From the NCBI GenBank assembly GCA_039961735.1, contig JABRVX010000062.1, positions 1 through 32,210 of the forward strand: a stretch of DNA of 32,210 nucleotides, written 5' to 3'. The notes beneath the pieces are model-generated. The model was not told the DNA's origin and searched no databases. It saw only the letters and a program-made list of their open reading frames with translations. Position 1 is the first letter of the stretch. Each line of letters opens with the position of its first letter. This document shows positions 7,225 to 14,294 of the stretch, in pieces. The position numbers were made by a program, and so were the translations under genes. Source of the stretch: Fimbriimonadia bacterium. Lineage in GTDB: Bacteria > Armatimonadota > Fimbriimonadia > Fimbriimonadales > JABRVX01.

Positions 7225-9210
7225 GTGCCCACGACAACCCGCGCGCGCTCCGCCACAACCAAGCCGCTTGCCAAGCGAGAACTGCTGGAGACGATGCTCC
7301 TCGCCCGCGAAGGCGACCGGCGCGAGGCCATTCTCATTCGACAATCCAAAGGCTGGTTCCACATCCACGGTATGGGTCACGAGGCGCTCGCCGCCCTCGT
7401 TGCTCACCTCAAACCGGACGACTATCTGTTCCCGCACTATCGCGATCGGGCCATGGTGCTCGCAAAGGGCATCACCAACCGCCGACTGGCCCTCGCTTTC
7501 CACGGCAAGGCGACATCGAGCTCGGCCGGAAGGCAGATGCCCGGCCACTACTCAGACCGATCGCTGAACATCTTCAGCATGCCCTCGCCAGTAGGTGCGA
7601 ATTGCTTGCCCGCTGTAGGTGCGGCGTGGGGCATGAAGATGGACGGCAAGGACTCTGTCGTTCTCGTCAGTATCGGTGAGGCTTCGAGCCGCCAAGGCGA
7701 GTTCTATGAGGCGGTCTCCTTCGCGCTGGAGCGCAAGCTGCCAGTGGTTTTCTTGGTGCAGGATAACCGATACGGCATCAGCACGAACACGGACGAGAAG
7801 AACCCTTTCCGCCTCGGCGTGTTCAACGAGAAGAATGTGGTTCGCGTGAACGGTCGCCTGGTGGACGAGGTGTACGTGAAGGGTGGCGACGCCATCGCCA
7901 AGGCACGCTCGGGTGCTGGCCCGACCATTTTGTGGCTGGAGTTGGACCGTCTCGGCTCGCACAGCTCCTCGGACGACCATCGCGTGTATCGCGACCAGGC
8001 GGACATAGACAAGATGTTCGAGCGCGACCCCATCACGCTTCTGGCTCAGGACCTTATCGCCAGTGGCGAACTGACCGAGGCCGAGTGGGCACAGCTGCAA
8101 GAAGAGACGCGCGAGCGAGTGGATGCCGAGTATCGCGAGGCCGAGGATGCTCCCGACCCGGATCCAGCGAAGCTGAACGACCACCTGTACGGTGACCCGG
8201 CGACGGCGGTGCCTCCCGCAATAGAGCCCGGCTCCCGCACTACCATGGTCAAGGCCATCGGGGAGACGTTGCGCAAGGCCCTTGCCGAAAACGAAAAGGT
8301 GATCCTCTTCGGTCAGGATATCGAAGACCCGAAAGGCGGCGTGTTCGGCTTCACCAAGGGCTGCTCGGAAGCGTTTCCCGACCGTGTGCTCAATTCGCCG
8401 CTCGCCGAGGCCACCATCGTCGGAGTAGCAGTCGGCCTGGCCGCGTACGGGTGGCGTCCCGTGTTCGAGCTGCAGTTCACCGACTTCATCCCACCCGCGT
8501 TCAACCAGCTCATCACCAATGTCGCCACGCTGCGATGGCGAACCAACGGAGACTGGAAGTGCCCGATGGTGCTCTACGCCCCGTACGGTGCTTATCTCCC
8601 GGGGGGATCCATCTGGCACAGTCAGAGCAACGACGGTATCTTCGCTAAGCTACACGGTGTACGCCTGGCAATACCGAGCACCCCTGAAGATGCTTCTGGG
8701 CTATTCCAGACGGCAATCCATGGCGACGACCCGACGCTTATTTTGGTCCCGAAACACATCTTTCGCAAGCAGGTGGATGTCCCGAACACGCTGGACCCCG
8801 TGCCGCTCGGTAAGGCTCGAATCGTGCGAGAGGGCTCGGATGTCACTCTCGTGACGTGGGGTAACTGCGTAGAGCTGGCGCAGGAGGTGGCCGAGCAAAT
8901 GGCGGCAGAGGCTGACATCGAGATCCTCGACCTTCGGAGCCTGGTCCCATGCGATTGGGACGCAATCGAGCAGTCGCTGGCCAAGACGGGCCGGCTGGTA
9001 GTGGTGCACGAAGACAGCCGGACTTGCGGCTTCGGCGAAGCCATCATCACCGAGATGACAAGCAAGTCCGAGCGGTGGGACTTGTTCCTTTCCCCACCAC
9101 AGCTGGTCGCACGCGAGGACGTGCACATAGGATATAACCCTATCTGGGAATATGCCAGCCTGCCGGACACAGAGCGGGTTATGAGTGCGATTCGATTGAC
9201 CATGGAGTAG
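7225..9210 (+). CDS. 2-oxoacid dehydrogenase E1, alpha-beta fusion
   Basis: A 661-residue thiamine-diphosphate enzyme combining E1-alpha (residues about 20-320) and E1-beta (about 335-661), as in fused branched-chain or acetoin-type dehydrogenases. It decarboxylates a 2-oxoacid and passes the acyl group to the lipoyl arm of E2, encoded 3 bp downstream. Visible features: HYRDRAMVLAKG, GRQMPGHY, the cofactor region IGEASSRQGEFYEA...VQDNRYGIST, SHSSSDDHRVYR, and in the beta half GQDIEDPKGGVFGFTKG, LNSPLAEATIVGVAVGLA, and VTWGNCVELA. The usual GDG of the ThDP motif is here GEA (residues 151-153). Start GTG 7225 has AGAGGTG 7 bases upstream; TTG 7219 is too close to it. No E3 lies nearby. Substrate unresolved. 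Confidence 0.9.
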   Translation: MPTTTRARSATTKPLAKRELLETMLLAREGDRREAILIRQSKGWFHIHGMGHEALAALVAHLKPDDYLFPHYRDRAMVLAKGITNRRLALAFHGKATSSSAGRQMPGHYSDRSLNIFSMPSPVGANCLPAVGAAWGMKMDGKDSVVLVSIGEASSRQGEFYEAVSFALERKLPVVFLVQDNRYGISTNTDEKNPFRLGVFNEKNVVRVNGRLVDEVYVKGGDAIAKARSGAGPTILWLELDRLGSHSSSDDHRVYRDQADIDKMFERDPITLLAQDLIASGELTEAEWAQLQEETRERVDAEYREAEDAPDPDPAKLNDHLYGDPATAVPPAIEPGSRTTMVKAIGETLRKALAENEKVILFGQDIEDPKGGVFGFTKGCSEAFPDRVLNSPLAEATIVGVAVGLAAYGWRPVFELQFTDFIPPAFNQLITNVATLRWRTNGDWKCPMVLYAPYGAYLPGGSIWHSQSNDGIFAKLHGVRLAIPSTPEDASGLFQTAIHGDDPTLILVPKHIFRKQVDVPNTLDPVPLGKARIVREGSDVTLVTWGNCVELAQEVAEQMAAEADIEILDLRSLVPCDWDAIEQSLAKTGRLVVVHEDSRTCGFGEAIITEMTSKSERWDLFLSPPQLVAREDVHIGYNPIWEYASLPDTERVMSAIRLTME

Positions 9211-9213
9211 AAC

Positions 9214-10413
9214 ATGCCGAGCCAAGTGATCCACGTACCTGCCATCGGTGAAGGCCTTCAGGAAGCGCGCATCGTTCAGTACCTGAAGAAGCCCGGTGAA
9301 ACCGTCAAGCGCGATGAACCGCTGTATGAGATGGAGACCGACAAGGCGGTGATGGCCGTCGAGTCGCCCGTGAGCGGAGTCGTGGAAGAGTGGCTCGTGC
9401 CCGAGGGCGAGGTGGTGCCCATCGGCGCCGAAGTGTTGCGGATGAATACCGACGAGAAGGGGAGTGCACAAGTCGAGGCGCCCAAGCCCGAACCCGCAAG
9501 GGCGGCCACGCACGTGGCTGCCTCGCCGCAGAAGCCCGCTGCACCCCGAGGCAATCTCTCCATCCCGCCGAGGACCCGCGCCTACGCCAAAGAAAAAGGC
9601 TTGGCAGAAGACGCCTTGGCCACTATCCCGGCGAAGGGCTCGAAGCTGACCCCTGCTGATATCGATGCATACCTGCAATCAGCCGAGAAGCCCGCCGCGC
9701 CGGCCAGGGACGGTGCTTTCGCCGAGACACCACTCTCGCAGCGACAACGCACGCTGGCATACCGACTCAATCGCGGCGCGCAGGTTGTAGTACCTGGCAC
9801 GATAGAGCGCCCAGTGGATTGGAGCGGCATCGAGGCGGCGAGGCAACGCTTCCGAGACGCAGGGGGGGACTTTCAGCCGTCTACTTACACCATCTTCGCC
9901 TATGGCGTGGCGCAGGCGGCCAAAGCCCACCCCAAATTCCGCTCCTCGATGCCGGACGATAGCAAGCTCAGAACCTACCACCATATCAACCTCGGCACGG
10001 CAGTAGCACTGCCAGACGACGAACTGGTGACGGCAGTGGTACCCGAGGCGGACACGTTGGACTTTCGCACCTTTGCCCAACGCATGCGCGAGGCCATAGA
10101 CAATGCGCGCAAAGGGCAGGACCAAGCTACAGAGAGCACCCAGCTTACCATCACGAACATGGCAGCTTTCGGCTTACGCACGGCTGTCCCGGTGTTAGTA
10201 TCTCCTGCCGCCTCCGTGCTGTTCCTGGGTGAGCCGTACGATGCGCCGCGCCCCATCCAGCGAGGTTTCGGGTTCGAGTTCGTTCGCACGGCTAACCTGT
10301 CGCTCACGTTCGACCACCGACTGATCAACGGCGTGGGTGCCGCCCACTTCTTGTCTGATGTATGTGAGCGGACGGAGAACGTCCTCCACTACCTCAAGTC
10401 GGACCTACCATAA
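9214..10413 (+). CDS. Dihydrolipoamide acyltransferase E2 of 2-oxoacid dehydrogenase complex
   Basis: A 399-residue E2. Domains: lipoyl domain at residues 1-80 with attachment lysine K44 in METDKAVMAVESP; an Ala/Pro-rich linker; peripheral subunit-binding domain at about 112-150 (IPPRTRAYAKEKGL ... SKLTPADIDAYL); catalytic CAT-like domain at about 175-399. Near the C-terminus the acyltransferase motif reads DHRLINGVGAAHF: the catalytic His (H368) is present, but the Asp of the family's DHRxxDG is Asn (N372). The domain still shows the family's SPAASVLFLGEP and NLSLTFDHR segments. It is co-transcribed with E1 (3 bp gap) and followed by an intrinsic terminator. It forms the core of the complex and transfers the acyl group to CoA; the Asn may lower activity or tune substrate choice. 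Confidence 0.92.
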   Translation: MPSQVIHVPAIGEGLQEARIVQYLKKPGETVKRDEPLYEMETDKAVMAVESPVSGVVEEWLVPEGEVVPIGAEVLRMNTDEKGSAQVEAPKPEPARAATHVAASPQKPAAPRGNLSIPPRTRAYAKEKGLAEDALATIPAKGSKLTPADIDAYLQSAEKPAAPARDGAFAETPLSQRQRTLAYRLNRGAQVVVPGTIERPVDWSGIEAARQRFRDAGGDFQPSTYTIFAYGVAQAAKAHPKFRSSMPDDSKLRTYHHINLGTAVALPDDELVTAVVPEADTLDFRTFAQRMREAIDNARKGQDQATESTQLTITNMAAFGLRTAVPVLVSPAASVLFLGEPYDAPRPIQRGFGFEFVRTANLSLTFDHRLINGVGAAHFLSDVCERTENVLHYLKSDLP

Positions 10414-10426
10414 CCACCGATTGCAT

Positions 10427-10457
10427 GCCTCCACCGCTTGCGGTGGAGGCTGTTTTT
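10427..10457 (+). terminator. Rho-independent terminator of the E1-E2 operon
   Basis: GCCTCCACCG (10427-10436), loop CTTG, CGGTGGAGGC (10441-10450), then TGTTTTT. Ten perfect base pairs with a T-tract, 14 bp after the E2 stop. Confidence 0.9.
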
Positions 10458-10524
10458 GGGCCCCGAGCCTACGGCCGCCACGCGGAGACCACATAACACC
10501 CCAGCATCTGGCCGTCTAGGCGAC

Positions 10525-11565
10525 TCACCTTACTTTCAGCTCCGAAACCAATTCGAAGTACCGTAAGAGATTCGGCAGCGGTATGTTCGCCGGTAGGTGG
10601 TTGCCCGTGGCGAACACGAACCCGGGGCAGTGCTTCGCCACGGAAAACACCCACCGCAGCTCGCGCTCGATGTCGGCCTCCGTGCCAAACGTGAGCGTCC
10701 GGCAATCCGCCCCACCCATGATCACATGCGTCCGTCCGAACCGCTCCACCATGGCGGCTAGATCGTTGCACGGCTCGAAGCAGAAGCCGTCCGCCCCCGC
10801 CTCCGCCAGGTCGTCCAGGAACATATCGAACCGGCCGTCCGAGCAGAATATGATACGCTTGCCGGCCTCGCGTAGCGGCCGCCACAGCTCTCGGTAGCGT
10901 GGGAAGATGTAGCGCCGATAGAACTCGGGGCGAAAGATGGGACCTTCCGTCCATACCATGTCATCGTGGCAGATGAACGCCTCGATGGAGGTCTCAGCCC
11001 ACGCCCTATAGTGGCAAAGCGACAGGCGGAAGATAGAACCTAACACGTGCTCGCCGAAACGCTCGGGGTCCTCGCCCGCCGCCTCTAGCAACCGCTCCCA
11101 CCCGAACGCCTCGATGGCCCCGGAGACGATGGTCTTGTAGTATCCACCAGGTATGAGCTGGTCGTGCGCGCTCTGTTCTTGGCGATACCACTGCTCGTAG
11201 AACGATACCAACTGCGCGTGCTCGGGTGCGCCGTATTCGGCAAGGGCGTCGAACGCTAACACGTCCTGTGCATCACGAAACGGGCTGGGCTGGTGCGGGC
11301 GGAAGTCGGATGCGTCCTCCACGTAGGCGGCATGCCCCATGTCAGTTACGCGCCCCCTCTCGGCCCAGGGCACGGACCCGTCGTGGGTGCGCCATAGGAA
11401 GTCGAGTCCGACGGCGTCATAGAAGTCCTTGTTAGCCGAGGGGTCATCGCGGGGGTCGCGTCCGGTGAAATGGCGCACGACCTCCCAGTTGTCGTTATAC
11501 TCTGTGTGAGCGACGCGCTCGGCCTCCTCCAGCCTCACCACCGCCCTCCCGATGCGATAGGACAT
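10525..11565 (-). CDS. Uroporphyrinogen decarboxylase (URO-D) family protein
   Basis: Up to 346 residues. This belongs to the broad URO-D/methyltransferase superfamily: TIM-barrel sequence with FICHDDMVWTEGPIFRPEFYRRYIFPRYRELWRPLREAGKRIIFCSDGRFD (the conserved 'H-D-D ... G-P-x-x-x-P' and 'H/C-x-D-G' regions), then ADGFCFEPCNDLAAM and VIMGGADCRTL, followed by FATGNHLPANIPLPNLLRYF. These later motifs match the distant URO-D branch that acts in methyl transfer or unknown catabolism rather than haem synthesis; the haem enzyme's N-terminal R-x-P-V-W-x-M-R-Q-A-G signature is absent. ATG 11565 lacks a ribosome site; GTG 11538 with GGGAGG 6 bases upstream is a good alternative start. It diverges from the HNH gene by 97 bp. 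Confidence 0.8.
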   Translation of the reverse strand: MSYRIGRAVVRLEEAERVAHTEYNDNWEVVRHFTGRDPRDDPSANKDFYDAVGLDFLWRTHDGSVPWAERGRVTDMGHAAYVEDASDFRPHQPSPFRDAQDVLAFDALAEYGAPEHAQLVSFYEQWYRQEQSAHDQLIPGGYYKTIVSGAIEAFGWERLLEAAGEDPERFGEHVLGSIFRLSLCHYRAWAETSIEAFICHDDMVWTEGPIFRPEFYRRYIFPRYRELWRPLREAGKRIIFCSDGRFDMFLDDLAEAGADGFCFEPCNDLAAMVERFGRTHVIMGGADCRTLTFGTEADIERELRWVFSVAKHCPGFVFATGNHLPANIPLPNLLRYFELVSELKVR

Positions 11566-11635
11566 GTCGACGGAGAATGTACCCCGGGCGGCAGATTCGG
11601 CGCTTCGGCACCAGGTACGGCGCAGCGCTGCGAGG

Positions 11636-11641
11636 TATAGT
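11636..11641 (+). promoter_or_regulatory. -10 element for the HNH gene
   Basis: TATAGT at 11636-11641, 21 bp upstream of the ATG at 11663, with AGGAAAGG ribosome site between. No clear -35. Confidence 0.45.
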
Positions 11642-11662
11642 CGTCACATAGGAAAGGCTGCG

Positions 11663-12526
11663 ATGCATCTACTCGCATTCTGGAAATACGAGAATTACTG
11701 CCGAGACATGGACGAGTTTGGAGGGGGATACAACTTCAACTCGCGCCAGCGAGTGCTACACGATGGGGTCAGCGTTGGAGAGAACCTGTGGCTGGCAACG
11801 CTGACACGTGACAGGCCGGAAAGACTGATCATTGTTGCCAGGTTGATAGTGCGAGACAAGACCATCAACGCTCCAGGATCGCCTTACGGGCCTTACTGCG
11901 TGTGGGGCGACAAGCAAGAGAGTAGATACTACCTGGACGATGGCAAGCGCGATGAACACGGCGTGCTTTCTACCCTGTCATACGTCGGATCGTCTGCACG
12001 CGGCTACGATCATCGTCGCACTGCGCAGGCCCTCCAGACGATTCGAAAGCTTACAGCAAAGGCACACGAAGACCTCTGCACGGTTGCGGGGACATTAGTT
12101 GCCGACCCCAGGGCCCGACCTCACCCCGACGAGGAGGCTTACGAGGCATATGCTACCGGACTGAGCGCTCTACCGCCATCGCTGCCCCATCCGGCAATAC
12201 AGCAACCTCGCGCAAGGTTGCGGGCGGGACGCGCGTTAGCACACCGGCTCCATGAATACTATCGCGGCAGGTGCCAGCTGTGTGGCTTTGATCCGATTAC
12301 CACTTACGGGATCGGTGTGTGCGAAGTGCATCACGTTGTGCCGTTGTCGCTGGGCGGAACACATGAAGAGCGTAACGCCATTTTGTTGTGCCCCAATCAT
12401 CATCGCCTAGTCCATCGTGCGGATGCCCACTTCGACTATGCTAGGCTCGGCTTCAGCTTCTCCCATCTTGGGCGGTACGAGCCGCTCGTTCTCAATGAGC
12501 ACGTTCCAAAGGCAGATGCAGTCTAA
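11663..12526 (+). CDS. HNH endonuclease with unrecognised N-terminal domain
   Basis: A 287-residue protein. The ATG at 11663 has AGGAAAGG 5 bases upstream; the frame is open further up but without a ribosome site and overlapping the divergent gene. The C-terminal third (residues about 203-256) is a textbook zinc-ribbon HNH nuclease: RCQLCGF ... VCEVHHVVPLSLGG (HH, metal-binding His and catalytic His), then HEERNAILLCPNHHRLVH (second CxxH pair and Asn/His). The N-terminal about 150 residues (FWKYENYCRDMDEFGGGYNF ... GENLWLATL ... PGSPYGPYCVWGD ... SRYY) look like a beta-rich recognition domain I cannot name. Family knowledge: HNH proteins with such layouts act in restriction or mobile-element defence. 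A second small gene overlaps its 3' end by 32 bp, so the two are probably co-expressed. Confidence 0.88.
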   Translation: MHLLAFWKYENYCRDMDEFGGGYNFNSRQRVLHDGVSVGENLWLATLTRDRPERLIIVARLIVRDKTINAPGSPYGPYCVWGDKQESRYYLDDGKRDEHGVLSTLSYVGSSARGYDHRRTAQALQTIRKLTAKAHEDLCTVAGTLVADPRARPHPDEEAYEAYATGLSALPPSLPHPAIQQPRARLRAGRALAHRLHEYYRGRCQLCGFDPITTYGIGVCEVHHVVPLSLGGTHEERNAILLCPNHHRLVHRADAHFDYARLGFSFSHLGRYEPLVLNEHVPKADAV

Positions 12527-12947
12527 CGCAGATTCGCAGTTCTTCATGGAAGTGATCAGGGCAAACCTGAGTGATGATCTGTTGTCGCCTGAGCAAAGCA
12601 GTCGCCTTGGACCAGAGCGAAGGCCATGTGCCGGTCACTGCTATATCGCGGTAGAAGCGCTGTGGCACCTTGCAGATGGTCGTTCGCGCCGATGGCAGAC
12701 CGTCTCATTGAGACTGCCGGATGGCAACACTCACTGGTGGATACGGACCCCTGAAGGAGAGGTCCTGGATCCGACTGCGCATCAGTTCGCGACACCACCC
12801 GATTATTCGGCAGGAACCCCGCGAGGCTTGCTCACGCGACAGCCCTCGCGTCGGTGCCGCGTGCTCCTAGATCGAGTGAATGCCGTGCTGCTACGCCGGG
12901 GCAGCTCCCGTTCCCCATCTGACCCGCAGACGCAACAGAGGCATTGA
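12495..12947 (+). CDS. Conserved small protein with GHCY...HWW...DPT signature
   Basis: A 150-residue protein overlapping the HNH gene's end by 32 bp; ATG 12495 is assumed, with ATG 12516 and ATG 12546 as alternatives (ribosome sites are weak for all). It has the pattern RPCAGHCYIAVEALWHLADG, then LPDGNTHWWIRTPEGEVLDPTAHQF, then a C-terminal RGLLTRQPSRRCRVLLDRV. I recognise this layout from uncharacterised proteins of phages and actinobacteria that share GHCY, HW and LDPT segments. The order Cys, His, Asp resembles papain/transglutaminase-like cysteine hydrolases, but this is inference only. The C-terminal 20 residues are Arg/Ser-rich and probably disordered. Confidence 0.65.
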   Translation: MSTFQRQMQSNADSQFFMEVIRANLSDDLLSPEQSSRLGPERRPCAGHCYIAVEALWHLADGRSRRWQTVSLRLPDGNTHWWIRTPEGEVLDPTAHQFATPPDYSAGTPRGLLTRQPSRRCRVLLDRVNAVLLRRGSSRSPSDPQTQQRH

Positions 12948-13263
12948 TGGCTACGCGCTAGGACTTGAGCCAACCCCATGTCTCTCCCCTCATGAACAGT
13001 GGGCGGTGCCTGCCGGAATCGTCAAGCCAATGGTTGCGGAGACCGAGAGATGCTTCGAGAGCCATTCACCTTCGCGATCAGTGAAGATGCCAGAGTTGTG
13101 TGTGAACCGTTGGCGGCACTGGGGAATTCTGTCTAGTGAGAGAGATGCCCGAATTGGGGCTCGCCAAGGGGAGAGGTTGGAGCCGACGGTCGGCTGAGGC
13201 TAGTGCGGACCGCTGGGTTGGTAGTGGCCACCGCCGAACCGTCAGGGCATGCACTCGGACTGG
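12948..13263. other. Gene-free interval
   Basis: About 316 bases with no ORF showing protein-like composition. It contains a short perfect hairpin GCCGAC-G-GTCGGC near 13186 but no promoter, tRNA or coding signal I can support. Confidence 0.5.
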
Positions 13264-13283
13264 GTCCCCGCCTCTGCGGGGAC
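13264..13283 (+). repeat. REP-like hairpin GTCCCCGC-CTCT-GCGGGGAC
   Basis: A perfect 8-bp stem around CTCT. Near-identical CCCCGC-CTC(C/T)-GCGGGG hairpins recur at 13327, 13480 and 13633, each followed by GA(C/T/G)GAC(AGG); the last three head the 153-bp tandem units. Confidence 0.75.
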
Positions 13284-13326
13284 GACGACAATCGGAACAG
13301 ACGATGCCGGCTTCGTCGGACTGGAC

Positions 13327-13769
13327 CCCCGCCTCCGCGGGGATGACAGGAGGAGATAGGGACACCGCCGACATGGCGCGTCCGAGTCATACCCCGGCGC
13401 AGTCCTTAGGTTCCTAGTGGGCGTTCAGTGGGTGGAGTGCGGCGGACGCAGGCCAGGGCATACAGCGCCGATTTTGGGTCCCCGCCTCCGCGGGGATGAC
13501 AGGAGGAGATAGGGACGCCGCCGACATGGCGCGTCCGAGTCATGCCCCGGCGCAGTCCTTAGGTTCCTAGTGGGCGTTCAGTGGGTGGAGTGCGGCGGAC
13601 GCGGGCCAGGGCATACAGCGCCGATTTTGGGTCCCCGCCTCTGCGGGGAGGACAGGAAGAGCTAAGGACTCCGCCGACACGGAGGGCCTGGGTATTTGTC
13701 AGGCACGATCCTTAGGTTCACGATGCACGATCAGCGGGCGGAGTGCGGCGGACGTGGGCCAGGGTATAG
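13327..13769 (+). repeat. 153-bp tandem repeat, about 2.9 copies
   Basis: Units start at 13327, 13480 and 13633, each with CCCCGCCTC(C/T)GCGGGG. Units 1 and 2 (13327-13479, 13480-13632) differ by only three substitutions and no indel. Unit 3 (13633 to about 13769) is shortened and diverged, though ATCCTTAGGTTC, GTGCGGCGGACG and GGGCCAGGG(T/C)ATA remain. No unit keeps an open reading frame. The period and absence of short direct repeats with variable spacers exclude CRISPR. Confidence 0.9.
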
Positions 13770-14294
13770 GGTTCTCAGAGAGCATCGTGAACGATGAGGC
13801 CCTTCCACCCCGCAAGAATCTGGGGTGGGACGTGAACCCTGGGGCTCCGGGAGGAGTCATATAAACTGGGCGGGTGCCCGATGCGGGATGCCGCCCGAGC
13901 TGCGTCCGGGTGCAGGCCGGGAATCTGCCTGGGACGGGCGAGGAAAAGTGCGACAATCGGAGCGGCGGTATGGAAGAAGCAACTAGCGGGAGTACGCTGA
14001 GAGTCTTGCCCGTCGCTGTGCGTATTACGGGATAGAGGTGGTAATGACTCGAGGCGTTCGACGTGTATCCTGTTGTCCAGGGTTCGGTGGTAAGGTCGGG
14101 GTTCGGCGGACGGGCAGTCTCCCGGCGGGGTTGGGCTCGATGAGGCCGCTCCGCGGAGGCAGTCCGTCCGGGTAGCGGCTGGAGATCAGCTTTCCGAAGA
14201 GCCTCGGCCTCGAGAGAGTGCCGGGGCTCAGCAGCATTGTGGGACGCACGGGGAGACCCTCGACCCCGAGACACCGGGGGAGGTCGGGAGAACA
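13770..14294. other. Gene-free region upstream of prkA
   Basis: About 525 bases without a supportable gene. A TATAAA at 13860-13865 could be a -10 but has no -35. If it is used, prkA has a leader of more than 420 bases. Minus-strand open frames here are Arg/Pro/Ser-rich and do not look like protein. Confidence 0.4.

Noticed and set aside
7552-8619. Minus-strand frame of 355 codons within E1
   Set aside because: Shadow of the fused E1 gene; composition typical of antisense.
13264-13769. Possible CRISPR array
   Set aside because: Units are 153 bp and nearly identical throughout; there are no short repeats with unique spacers and no cas genes.
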